Of a stretch of 64,000 bases of DNA, positions 35,173 to 43,899 are shown piece after piece (the stretch's first letter is position 1; each line of letters begins with the position of its first letter). The DNA is from Okeania sp. SIO1I7. Its GTDB lineage: Bacteria > Cyanobacteriota > Cyanobacteriia > Cyanobacteriales > Microcoleaceae. The DNA lies in the NCBI GenBank assembly GCA_010672585.1, contig JAAHGF010000006.1, positions 304,635-368,634 on the forward strand, given 5' to 3'. The notes below the pieces were generated by a model, which was given only the letters and a program-made list of their open reading frames with translations, was not told where the DNA came from and searched no databases. The position numbers and the translations under genes are program-made.

Positions 35173-36090
35173 TTATCCCACTACTTCAACTTCCTGAGAA
35201 TAAACCCGCCAGTTATTTTGCTTTTCCAATTCTTGCCATAACTCCTGCATTCTTTCGGGAGTCAAGTCTGGTGCTACTTCTTTCTCATTAGGTTTTAACC
35301 ATTCTAAATCTAGAGGTTTTTCGAGAGCGATCGCTACAAATTTTTCTACTCCTACTTCATTAAAAGTAAACCGACACCCTAGCTCATAAGTCAAGCTTTC
35401 TTTTTGTGGCAAAAGCCGAATTTTTTCCAACTGATAATCAATAGCAAAAGCTTGAGAAGGGCAAACCACACACCGACTCACAATTCCCTGATTTAACAAC
35501 AGTAAATAACCATCAGATTCTGGCAAATTAATAAATGCCCAATAAGGCTTTTCTAAACTCAACTTTAGAGGTTGATTATCCGCCACTTCAGGAATATGTA
35601 ATTTATCTATTTCTACCATATTATCTGCAAAATTAATCCAATCCCTATTTTTATCTGCCTGCTTTTCTAAAGATGGCAAAAAATTCACCTCAACCCACCG
35701 AGGAAATTGATAATCCCATAACCATTGATAAAGATTTTTCCAAAAGTCGTTACCCCGGCCTGGATGTTTGATGGAATTAACTTTTTCTTCTCCTATATCT
35801 GCGATAATTTCTTCTGAATATTCAGTCAAGAGACTATCTCTAACTTGGCTAGATATTCTTTGAATCGTACTTGTTAAATCCCCCCATCCTTGATTTTTCA
35901 AAATTTTACAAATACTGGTTTTTTCTGCTTCTTCCTTGTCATTGCCATTCTTATTTTCTAAATCATATTTATCTGGATGATATCTTAACTTGAAAAATTC
36001 CCCTTGAACTGTGGGATTACCATTTTCTCTTGGAAATAAACCATCCGCAATTTCACTGATAAACTCTGAGTGTAATTTTGTAATCTGCAT
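35173..36090 (-). CDS. hypothetical protein, unrecognised
   Basis: The 305-residue protein from ATG 36090 (MQITKLHSEFISEIADGLFP) is soluble-looking, with tryptophan-rich segments (NDFWKNLYQWLWDYQFPRWVEVNF) and a beta-rich second half (YWAFINLPESDGYLLLLNQG, then CVVCPSQAFAIDYQLEKIRLLPQ). It has no membrane helix and no motif I can assign. An upstream in-frame start at 36117 adds nine hydrophobic residues. It lies 37 bp before the antitoxin gene on the same strand and may share its transcript. Confidence 0.6.
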   Translation of the reverse strand: MQITKLHSEFISEIADGLFPRENGNPTVQGEFFKLRYHPDKYDLENKNGNDKEEAEKTSICKILKNQGWGDLTSTIQRISSQVRDSLLTEYSEEIIADIGEEKVNSIKHPGRGNDFWKNLYQWLWDYQFPRWVEVNFLPSLEKQADKNRDWINFADNMVEIDKLHIPEVADNQPLKLSLEKPYWAFINLPESDGYLLLLNQGIVSRCVVCPSQAFAIDYQLEKIRLLPQKESLTYELGCRFTFNEVGVEKFVAIALEKPLDLEWLKPNEKEVAPDLTPERMQELWQELEKQNNWRVYSQEVEVVG

Positions 36091-36117
36091 ATTAGCTCCA
36101 AAGAATAGATATAGCAA

Positions 36118-36558
36118 TTCCCACAGTTATGAGCTACATTTACAATCCCCCTAAATCCCTCTTGGAAAGCGGGACTTTTTGTTGGTTCCCCCGGCGAGAA
36201 AGGAAGGGGATATAAAACTGTACTTCACAAATTAAAGAACCGCTACAGATTAAAAGTTTGTCGGTATGGAATAGCAGTTAACATCTCAAACCTCCAGCAT
36301 AAACCAGAGGTACTGATAACTGAAATAACCTATATAACTAATAACAATTATATCAACATAATTTCCAGAAAAAAACTCCTGAAAGGAGATTAGTTATTTA
36401 CTGCCATTTGCTGTAATTTTGTGTAATTTAACAGGATTTTAGTGATTTTAATTTGATTCAAGTTGATTTAATTTAAAGACAAAAATAGCTATTTTAAAAA
36501 ATTACATTCCGCTGCAAACCAGGCTAAATTAGTATCAGTTGAATCCAGGAATAAACCA
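36118..36558. other. intergenic region
   Basis: The 440 bp hold CCCTCTTGGAAAGCGGGA and GGCGAGAAAGGAAGGGGATA repeat fragments and the promoters of the divergent hypothetical and oxygenase genes. No gene or RNA was recognised. Confidence 0.4.
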
Positions 36559-37605
36559 ATGAATAAACATCAATTTTCAAAAAAAACCTCCAACAAAGAA
36601 AACACACAATCACTAATTGGTATGAAAGTTTTTTTACAGCATCAAATACCCGCAGAAACAAACCAAGCATTACAAGCAGAATTGTCAAAAATTTCCCTAG
36701 ACTTGGAAAATATCACAGAAGAAAAGCTCCGGCAACTAGGTCAAATTATCCAACAACTATTACCAAAAGAGATTTTGCAAAGCTTAAAGCAACTAACCAA
36801 ACCTCACGGTTTACCTTTTTTAGTCATTCATAATTTACCAATAGACGACAAACTAGGTAAACCACCAGTCGATGGTAAACGTCCTCAGCACAAAATTACT
36901 GACATTAGCGAGAAAATTTTGCTCGGCATTAGCGCTGCCAGTAGCTTACTACCACTAGCTTATAAACAAGAAAAAGGAGTGCTAGTGCAAGAAATTACAC
37001 CAGTCCCCGGTAAAGAGCGATCGCTCTCAAATGAGGGTTCCGTCTCATTAGGTTATCACACAGATGAGGCCATCTTGAAGCGATGTTATCGTCCAGAATT
37101 TCTGTTTTTACTAGGATTAATCAATGATTCAAATACACCTACCTATATCGCGGAACTAAACAAAGCATTCGCAGAACTTAGTCCGCGCCACCGATACCTC
37201 CTACAGCAACCTCTGTTTCGAGTTGAACTGCCAGGGTCTTTTAACTTGTGGAATGGAAAAGTAATTCAAAGTGAGTTGCGACCCCTAGTTACAGAAAATC
37301 ACAATGGCGAATTAGAAATAGCAGCAAAGCTCTATGCAATCAAGAGTATAACTAAGGAAGCAAAAACTGCAGTCGATGCTTTGATTGATGTTTTGCCCTA
37401 CGTTAGTCAAGCAGTAACATTGCAGCGAGGGGATATGCTTTTATTCGATAATAGTAAATGTCTCCACGGACGTGCTGCTATTTCTCAGACAGGCGATCGT
37501 TGGTTGCAACGTTTGTTTTGCCGTCGTTCCTTAATGGATATACGTCGAGCTACAGACTGCTATAATGGCTTCGTTTTTGATATCAAGTTTCTAGTATTAG
37601 AGTAA
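36559..37605 (+). CDS. Fe(II)/2-oxoglutarate-dependent oxygenase, VioC/AsnO-like
   Basis: The 348-residue protein fits the clavaminate-synthase-like branch of 2-oxoglutarate oxygenases that hydroxylate free or carrier-bound amino acids. The iron ligands appear as H167 and D169 (LGYHTDE) and H303 (CLHGRAAIS), with R314 or R318 placed to bind 2-oxoglutarate. LPFLVIHNLPID near 85-96 and FDNSKCLHGRAA are typical. The first 25 residues are low-complexity polar. It has no adjacent peptide synthetase or transporter in the window, so the substrate is unknown; arginine, asparagine or another amino acid are possible. Confidence 0.8.
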   Translation: MNKHQFSKKTSNKENTQSLIGMKVFLQHQIPAETNQALQAELSKISLDLENITEEKLRQLGQIIQQLLPKEILQSLKQLTKPHGLPFLVIHNLPIDDKLGKPPVDGKRPQHKITDISEKILLGISAASSLLPLAYKQEKGVLVQEITPVPGKERSLSNEGSVSLGYHTDEAILKRCYRPEFLFLLGLINDSNTPTYIAELNKAFAELSPRHRYLLQQPLFRVELPGSFNLWNGKVIQSELRPLVTENHNGELEIAAKLYAIKSITKEAKTAVDALIDVLPYVSQAVTLQRGDMLLFDNSKCLHGRAAISQTGDRWLQRLFCRRSLMDIRRATDCYNGFVFDIKFLVLE

Positions 37606-37684
37606 TCTGATCGGGACTTATCATGTTCCCCCTTCAGGGTAGCTACGCTATCGAAAGAGCTGTATTATGTTATTGTCTTGGTTT

Positions 37685-37761
37685 GTTGGGTTGCGCTGTC
37701 GCTTAACCCAACCTACTCACACTATTTTTGTTGGGTTGCGCTATCGCTTAACCCAACCTAC
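37685..37761. repeat. two REP-like palindromes downstream of the RAYT gene
   Basis: Two direct copies (37685-37716 and 37730-37761) of GTTGGGTTGCGCT, then a short loop, then CGCTTAACCCAACCTAC. GTTGGGTT pairs with AACCCAAC. They lie at the 3' side of the transposase gene. Confidence 0.8.
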
Positions 37762-37764
37762 TTT

Positions 37765-38307
37765 TTATTCTCTGCCAATATTGCTGTCAAAAATCAGCTT
37801 TTCTGAAGAACCCCACATTTGGTCATAAATTCCCGCTTTTACATAACGATGAAAACTAGAGTATTCCCAATATGACGGAGCAGTTACTAATCTATGATGT
37901 ACTGGATTATAATGAATATATTCGACATGATTAGCAAAATCGCGATCGCTTTGAATTTGATGTTCCCAAAACCTACGTTGCCAAACAGCTTTTTCTCCTT
38001 TATTTTGTCGAGATGTTGAAATTTTTCCCTGATATTGAGAATCGCATTGACGACTAAAATAACTTTTAATTAACCGCCAACGAGTAGAAAAGTTTGCATC
38101 ATTTTCAGGTAATGTCCAAAGAGAATGAATATGGTCTGGCAAGATGACAATAGCATCTATTTTAAATGAATGTTTTTGCATCACATATCGAAAAGCTTTT
38201 CGTAGTAAATCTATGTTTTCCGGTTCGCACAAAATTTTCTGGCGGTTGTATGTCACTACTGTAAAAAAATAGGTTGCCCCTGGTGTTTTTGCCCGACGAT
38301 ATTCCAT
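37765..38307 (-). CDS. REP-associated tyrosine transposase (RAYT)
   Basis: The 180-residue protein from ATG 38307 (MEYRRAKTPGATYFFTVVTYNRQ) is an IS200-like Y1 transposase of the RAYT group. The HUH motif is in ILPDHIHSLWTLP. The conserved VWQRRFWEHQIQSDRDFANHVEYIHYNPV contains the tyrosine nucleophile region. Such proteins are usually single-copy and mobilise REP palindromes rather than themselves. Extending the frame to 38367 would translate a REP copy (GFSPLNPTYK), which is not native. REP copies flank the gene on both sides. Confidence 0.92.
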   Translation of the reverse strand: MEYRRAKTPGATYFFTVVTYNRQKILCEPENIDLLRKAFRYVMQKHSFKIDAIVILPDHIHSLWTLPENDANFSTRWRLIKSYFSRQCDSQYQGKISTSRQNKGEKAVWQRRFWEHQIQSDRDFANHVEYIHYNPVHHRLVTAPSYWEYSSFHRYVKAGIYDQMWGSSEKLIFDSNIGRE

Positions 38308-38334
38308 AAAGTTCAAATAATATTTGTTCATTTT

Positions 38335-38624
38335 GTAGGTTGGGTTGAGCGGAGAGAAACCCAACATTATGTCAGTTTTTCTGAGGTAGCGCGATCGCTA
38401 AACAAATATAAAAGTATTATCTTGGTTTATTTTGGGTTGCGCTGCCGCTTAACCCAACCTACTGACTACTGACTTGGTTTGTTGGGAGAGGATATTCCAT
38501 AAAGTTCAAGTAATATTTGTTAATTTTGTAGGTTGGTTTGAGCAGAGGGAACCCAACATTATGTCTAATATAAAAGTATTATTTTGGTTGATGTTGGGTT
38601 GCGCTGTCGCTTAACCCAACCTAC
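38335..38624. repeat. four REP-like palindromes upstream of the RAYT gene
   Basis: Copies lie at 38335-38365, 38431-38462, 38528-38557 and 38593-38624, alternating in orientation (GTAGGTTGGGTT... and ...AACCCAACCTAC), with CCATAAAGTTCAAnTAATAT repeated beside them. Further copies are at 48720-48750, 48905-48931 and 51705-51733. Confidence 0.8.
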
Positions 38625-38639
38625 TTACTACTACTTCAA

Positions 38640-40127
38640 TTAACTAGGTTCTGGAATTGTGATATCTATTGAAGTAATTTTCAGATCGTTTCCGAGACTA
38701 CTCAGAGGTGGTTGAATTGCTTCTTTGTTACCCACCACTAAGGTTACAATTTTATCTGGTTGCAAATATTTTTGAGCTACTCTTTGCACATCTTCAACGG
38801 TAATATTTTCTATTTCCTGGCGATAACGGAAAATGAAATCTTTAGGATAATCATAATATTCATATCTCATCAAACGGGATAAGGTTTGAGCTGGGTCTTG
38901 AAAGTTGAAAATAAATGAATTGAGAGTTGAATCTTTGGCATGGGTGAGTTCCTCTTTTGTAATAGGTTGAGTACGAATACGTTCAATTTCTTCATTCACA
39001 GATGTGATAAATGGCACGGTTGCATCCGAACGAGTTTCACCTCCAGCGATGAATACTCCTGGATAATCATAGTTAGGACTCCAATAAGCAGAAACTGAAT
39101 AAGCTAAACCTTGACGCGATCGAATATTATTAAACAAGCGTCCCCCCAAACCATTAAGTACCTCATTCATTACACTCAAAGCTGTATAATCAGGATTATC
39201 TAATTTTCCGCCTAAGTGACCCATTTGTACATAACTTTGAGTTAGCTGAGGTTGGTCAATAAAAAACATATCACCGACTTGAGCTTGCCTAACATTTGGT
39301 AGAGGAGGTTTTACTGCTTTAATGCTTGGTTGCCAGTTGCCAAATTTCTCTGTAATTAGCGATCGCATCTGTTTGGTCTGAAAATCTCCTACTACTCCCA
39401 ACATCATATTCTCAGGATGGAAATATTTGGCATAAAAATCAATTAAATCTTCCTGGGAAATGTTGTTGAGGGTTTCATATTCAACAGTTCGAGCATAAGG
39501 ACTTTCTGTCCCATAAATCAATTTTTGGAACTCACGACCAACAATAGATTCAGGGTCGTCATTCCGACGAGCAATTGCACCTTGCCATTGTTGTTTGTAA
39601 AACTCTAGCTTTGCTTCAGCAAATACGGGTTCGCGAATTACTTCGGTAAATAATCCAAATACTTCTGTCAAGTCTTCAGTGAGGCAACTGAACCTGGCAA
39701 TACCAGCAGTACCACCGATACCTGTTTCTACTACTGCTGCTTTTTGTTCGAGTATTTGATTTATTTTTTCAGGAGAATGTTGGGTTGTACCACCTGTACG
39801 CATGACAGTACCAGTTAAGTCTGCTAACCCTGCTTTATCTTCGGGTTCAAATCTTGAACCTGTCCGGAATATTGCTCTGCCACCTATTAGGGGTAATTCA
39901 TGGTCTTCCATGAGATAGACAACGATGCCATTATCAAGTTGAAAGCGAGTGTACTCGGGTAGTTCTAATTCTGGTAGTGGGGGAAATTCCAGTTCGGTAT
40001 AATGTTTGGCTGGTGTTAGAGCTATGGCTGGTATTTGCCCTAAAATAGCTAACAGCATTACTACGGCTAAAAATGCTGTGATGAAAACTTTGGATCTAGT
40101 AATTTTTCTTTTGTAGTTAGAAAGCAT
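38640..40127 (-). CDS. M16-family peptidase-like protein, non-catalytic partner
   Basis: The 495-residue protein has a signal peptide (VFITAFLAVVMLLAILGQIPAIA, about 14-36) and the M16 (pitrilysin/processing-peptidase) fold: GIVVYLMEDHELPLIGGRAIFRTGSRFEPEDKAG, but the expected HxxEH is replaced (LADLTGTVMRTGGT), so it cannot bind zinc in the usual way. It would act as the inactive subunit paired with the catalytic M16 protein encoded just upstream on the same strand, in the periplasm. Gly-rich loop region ARNDDPES is present. A 7-nt repeat array lies immediately before its start codon. Confidence 0.9.
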   Translation of the reverse strand: MLSNYKRKITRSKVFITAFLAVVMLLAILGQIPAIALTPAKHYTELEFPPLPELELPEYTRFQLDNGIVVYLMEDHELPLIGGRAIFRTGSRFEPEDKAGLADLTGTVMRTGGTTQHSPEKINQILEQKAAVVETGIGGTAGIARFSCLTEDLTEVFGLFTEVIREPVFAEAKLEFYKQQWQGAIARRNDDPESIVGREFQKLIYGTESPYARTVEYETLNNISQEDLIDFYAKYFHPENMMLGVVGDFQTKQMRSLITEKFGNWQPSIKAVKPPLPNVRQAQVGDMFFIDQPQLTQSYVQMGHLGGKLDNPDYTALSVMNEVLNGLGGRLFNNIRSRQGLAYSVSAYWSPNYDYPGVFIAGGETRSDATVPFITSVNEEIERIRTQPITKEELTHAKDSTLNSFIFNFQDPAQTLSRLMRYEYYDYPKDFIFRYRQEIENITVEDVQRVAQKYLQPDKIVTLVVGNKEAIQPPLSSLGNDLKITSIDITIPEPS

Positions 40128-40131
40128 TATT

Positions 40132-40195
40132 TGTAGGTGGTAGGTGGTAGGTGGTAGGTGGTAGGTGTTAGGTGTTAGGTGGTAGGTGGTAGGTT
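40132..40195. repeat. 7-nt tandem repeat (GTGGTAG)
   Basis: About nine heptamers GTGGTAG, two of them varied to GTGTTAG, lie between the two M16 genes, starting five bases before the downstream gene's ATG. Variation in copy number could change its translation or transcription. Confidence 0.85.
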
Positions 40196-40512
40196 TTAAG
40201 TAAATTTTTCTCGTCTATAACAAGCGCCAGGTTGGTGTTTGACAATTAGTACGAGCATCTTGCTCGTGTTATGAATCATCATAATTACCCGATGTCCTAA
40301 CTATAGTAGCGACTGCTATACAATCTGCCATCTTCAGAAAAGAAAAAACTTTTGACTCCTAAAATATCATACCTAATAGAAATCTCCGGAAATTACACAT
40401 ATAGATCATTTGTTGTGTCTTTTTTCAGAAATTTTCTTCCCTGTTGCCTTCCGGAGCTGTTGCCTGTTGCCTACTTTTGCAAAAAGTCTATTCTTTTTTG
40501 GAGATGTCTAAT

Positions 40513-42204
40513 TTACTTGGGAAGTAGTTTGCCAATAGTACGGTTTTCGGCAACGAAAGTTTTTTGAGCCACCCGCATAATATCTTCTGTAGTTACTGCA
40601 TTAATGGCATCTAATTCTTTAAATAGATTTTGCCACGAACCAGTTTTAACTTCGTAGCTCAAGAGAGCAGAAGCCATTCCTGTATTAGAATCAAGAGAGC
40701 GCAATAAACCTGCCCGTGCTTGAGTTTTCACCCTTTCTAATTCTTGCTGAGAAACTGGCTCTGTTTTCAATTTTTCAATTTCTGTCTGCAAAGCTGCTCC
40801 AACTTCATCTACATTACTATTGGGAGCAGTCATCGCATAAAATAGCATCAGATGTGGATATTTATCTCCTGGATAACCACCTGCTCCTCTTGCTACGAGG
40901 GCTATTCGCTGTTTCTCAACTAATGACTGATAGAGGCGAGAAGTACGACCATCACTCAAGATGCTAGTAATCATTTGATAAATTACATTGTCAGGATGAT
41001 TTGTTGCAGGTCGGTGATAACCTTCTATATACCAAGGTTGAGATTGCAACTTCATTGTTACTTCCCCTGGTTCAGTTTGGGGAGGTTCGACAATATTAAG
41101 TTGTGGTGGTTTTTCTTTAGTTTCGTAGCGACCGAAGTAAATTTTTGCTAATTTTTTCACTTCTTTGGGCTCGACATCTCCAACTATTGCTACTGTTAAA
41201 TTACTGGGAACATAATGAGTATCAAAAAAGTCGCGCACGTTTTCTCTGCTTAAATTTTTGATATCTTCTTGATAACCAATAACAGGACGACGGTAAGGAT
41301 GAACTTGGAAAGCTTTATTTAAAAATTTTTCCAACAGTTGGGCAACGGGTGAATTTTCTGTGCGCGATCGCCTTTCTTCTAGAATTACTTGTTTTTCTTT
41401 ATAAAATTCTCTAAATACTGGTTCCAGAAATCTTTCTGACTCCAGAGACATCCATAATTCTAGTTTATTGGCAGGTAAACTGTAGAAGTATTGGGTATAG
41501 TCTGCGGAGGTGGCAGCATTCATTCCTACTCCTCCTGCTTGTTGGACAATTTTCGATAATTCATTTTGATTTACATATTGAGATGCCTGTTTTTGAGCTG
41601 CCTCAAATTCTGCTAAAAGTTTGGTGACTTGTTCAGTTTTTTGATTGGCACTAGCTGTTTGAATTTCTGCAAATATCTTATCTAGTTTTTCTAAAGTTTG
41701 TTTTTCAGCTTGATAATCTTTTGTACCGATTTTTTTTGTACCTTTAAAAGCTAAATGTTCTAGGTAATGGGCCACACCTGTTTGACCGTCTGGTTCGTTT
41801 GCCCCACCAACATCAGCATAAATAGAAAAAGATATAACTGGGGCATTATGTCTTTCCAATACGATGAATTTCATGCCATTGTCGAGGCGAAATTCTGTGA
41901 CTTTTTTGATTACTCGGTCTAGGTAAGGCTTAATTGATATTTTTTGGTCGGGAGTAGATTCCCGTGCTAAGGCCATATTTGCGGGAAACCCAAACCAAAA
42001 CAAACTTATGATAATTAAGCAAAGACATAAGTTGAGCGGACGCTTTTTTAGTTGGGCCAATTCAAAGCTGGCATTCAAGAATTTAGAATTTAGAATTAAG
42101 AATTTAGAATTACCTCTCCTTATAAATAAGAGGATTGGAGAGGTTTTATACCTGAATTTTTCGGTAATTATTCTTTTACACCAAGCTGGTAAGAAAGTTT
42201 GCAT
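40513..42204 (-). CDS. zinc metallopeptidase, M16 family
   Basis: This secreted M16 peptidase contains the zinc-binding motif HYLEHLAF (HxxEH) with the downstream glutamate in the ESERF region. It has the family pattern GMKFIVLERHNAPVISFSIYADVGGANEP before it, and the second-domain R/Y segment. A hydrophobic signal segment (LCLCLIIISLFWFGFPANMALA) precedes the mature protein. The 5' end is uncertain: ATG 42204 is used here, but the first 40 codons read through an inserted family X repeat, so a TTG at 42078 may be the true start; the open frame reaches 42336. It is paired with the non-catalytic M16 gene downstream (385 bp apart). Confidence 0.85.
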   Translation of the reverse strand: MQTFLPAWCKRIITEKFRYKTSPILLFIRRGNSKFLILNSKFLNASFELAQLKKRPLNLCLCLIIISLFWFGFPANMALARESTPDQKISIKPYLDRVIKKVTEFRLDNGMKFIVLERHNAPVISFSIYADVGGANEPDGQTGVAHYLEHLAFKGTKKIGTKDYQAEKQTLEKLDKIFAEIQTASANQKTEQVTKLLAEFEAAQKQASQYVNQNELSKIVQQAGGVGMNAATSADYTQYFYSLPANKLELWMSLESERFLEPVFREFYKEKQVILEERRSRTENSPVAQLLEKFLNKAFQVHPYRRPVIGYQEDIKNLSRENVRDFFDTHYVPSNLTVAIVGDVEPKEVKKLAKIYFGRYETKEKPPQLNIVEPPQTEPGEVTMKLQSQPWYIEGYHRPATNHPDNVIYQMITSILSDGRTSRLYQSLVEKQRIALVARGAGGYPGDKYPHLMLFYAMTAPNSNVDEVGAALQTEIEKLKTEPVSQQELERVKTQARAGLLRSLDSNTGMASALLSYEVKTGSWQNLFKELDAINAVTTEDIMRVAQKTFVAENRTIGKLLPK

Positions 42205-42445
42205 AAAAAATATTTGGAAATAAACATTTAATCCTTCGAGCTGAGTAAATTTTATCTCAAAGCTTTCTGTTATTGGGCGATAATTAGGATTATATTCTGA
42301 AGTCTGAGATTTTGCGAATATTAGCGTAGGGTGCAACTTTTTCGATTATACTCGTGAAGTAAGCATTCAGCTGTCAGCTATCAGCTATTGCTTTTAGTTT
42401 GAGATAAAAGCTTTACTAATTGACTCATAATTTATACTTACGCTC

Positions 42446-42559
42446 GGCTTTGTTGCACGAATATCCTGGAATCCTTTCAGTACAATACTTTTGCATTAAT
42501 AATATTTATTGACAAATCCTTGTTTTATAATGCTTCTAGCACTTTCATGCAACAAAGCC
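42446..42559. mobile_element. 114-bp MITE with 9-bp target duplication
   Basis: Ends GGCTTTGTTGCAcGAA and the inverted TTCATGCAACAAAGCC match at 15 of 16 positions. The element is flanked by an exact CTTACGCTC on both sides (42437-42445 and 42560-42568). The interior is A+T-rich and non-coding. A 9-bp duplication fits IS1- or IS4-type transposases. A single related end is at about 60915-60929. Confidence 0.8.
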
Positions 42560-42568
42560 CTTACGCTC

Positions 42569-42980
42569 TCTAGCTGGCGCTCAACAGTCTATATATTAAA
42601 ACCCTCTTATGAGAGCTGAGAGCTGACTGCTAATAGCTGAATGCTTACCTCGTGAAATTATAGCAATAGACAGATATGGCGCGGACTTATGCTCATAATT
42701 ATTTTTGACAGGAAAATATTTTTCAATCTGTTCCCTGTTATCTTTTTCTTTTGGGTTTAATATCCCAACGTCTACACGGTGTTGACAATTGGTTGGGGTT
42801 TGACTCCCCATCCACTTCTTCCTTCTTCCTTCTTCAAAAAATTAAATCTTTTTTTATACTTCTCAAACCTATTTTTTGTTCCCAACAACTAAATATGTAT
42901 AAAATCTTTGTTAATTAATGCTTAAATTGCCAAATCATTAAGCTACAACTGGTTAAAATAACATAAAAGTTTTAACTATT
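42569..42980. other. intergenic region before the TetR gene
   Basis: It contains GCTGAGA/GCTGATA heptamers (about 42608-42645), a family R copy (42751-42813) and CTTCCTT heptamers (about 42822-42837). No gene is present. The last 80 bases are the probable tetR promoter. Confidence 0.5.
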
Positions 42981-43610
42981 ATGAAAGTTTTAACTAAGTT
43001 GCCAACTTCGGAAATACAGACACGAACTAAGATATTACAAGCAGCTCAAAAGTTGTTTGCTAAATCTGGATATGATGGTACTACGATTCGAGATTTGGCA
43101 AAGAAGGCAGGAGTTGCAGAGGGTACTTTATTTCATCATTTTACTAATAAAAAAGCGATTTTGATTGAGTTAGCTACACAGGGTTGGGTTGAAATTCTCA
43201 CAGATTTATTAACAGAATTAAGTGAAATGTCTAGTTATAAAGCTGTGGCACAAGTGATGCGTCGCCGGATGTTAAATATGAGTCGCAATGCAGATATGAT
43301 GAAAGTCTGTTTTTTGGAAGCACAGTTTCATCCAGAATTGAGGGAGAAAATTCAATCGGAAGTTATTGAGAAAATGACGGATGTGGCGGAGGCTTTTTTT
43401 GCAACAGCAATGGAGCGGGGTGTATATCGTCAGATGAATCCGAAACTTGTGGCACGGGTATTTTTAGGAATGTTTGCGATCGCGGGTTTTAGTCAAAAAA
43501 CATTATTAGAACCTGATGCTTCTCCCCAAGCAATGCAGGAAATGGCAGAGGGATTAGCTGATATTTTCCTGAATGGTGTTTTGGCCTCTGAAGAAGGCGG
43601 TAAATATTAG
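42981..43610 (+). CDS. TetR/AcrR-family transcriptional regulator
   Basis: The 209-residue protein has the TetR DNA-binding domain at residues 12-60 (QTRTKILQAAQKLFAKSGYDGTTIRDLAKKAGVAEGTLFHHFTNKKAILIEL). A helical ligand-binding domain ends in a QEMAEGLADIFLNGVL helix typical of AcrR-like members. It presumably represses a neighbouring or its own promoter in response to a small molecule; no efflux pump lies next to it. Confidence 0.93.
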   Translation: MKVLTKLPTSEIQTRTKILQAAQKLFAKSGYDGTTIRDLAKKAGVAEGTLFHHFTNKKAILIELATQGWVEILTDLLTELSEMSSYKAVAQVMRRRMLNMSRNADMMKVCFLEAQFHPELREKIQSEVIEKMTDVAEAFFATAMERGVYRQMNPKLVARVFLGMFAIAGFSQKTLLEPDASPQAMQEMAEGLADIFLNGVLASEEGGKY

Positions 43611-43653
43611 GTATTGGAGAACTCCACCAATTATCAGCTTTTTGTCAAACCAT

Positions 43654-43683
43654 TGTAGGGACGTTCCATGGAACGTCCCTACA
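43654..43683. repeat. perfect 30-bp palindrome
   Basis: TGTAGGGACGTTCCA followed by its exact reverse complement. This REP-like sequence type is widespread in cyanobacterial spacers. A degenerate relative is at 2675-2702. Confidence 0.9.
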
Positions 43684-43899
43684 GTCTTAGGTGGGAAAAT
43701 TGACAACTACGTCATTGCAACTGGCATCGAGTGGAAGGAAAGAATCTCAAGGTTATGAGGTGCACCAACATTTAGTTATTATAGTGAGGTTGATTCGCGC
43801 CTACCTACTTATATTCAAATGGCTTCGAGAAGTGAAAATCTTAGGTCTGGTTTTGTAGCTAAATTGTAGGGGATAGTAGTTTCAATTGTTTAACTGATA

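Noticed and set aside
38308-38367. N-terminal extension of the RAYT protein
   Set aside because: The extra residues are a translated REP copy and its flank.
43573-43758. 61-codon frame after tetR
   Set aside because: It overlaps the tetR end in another frame and crosses the 30-bp palindrome; no coding signal.
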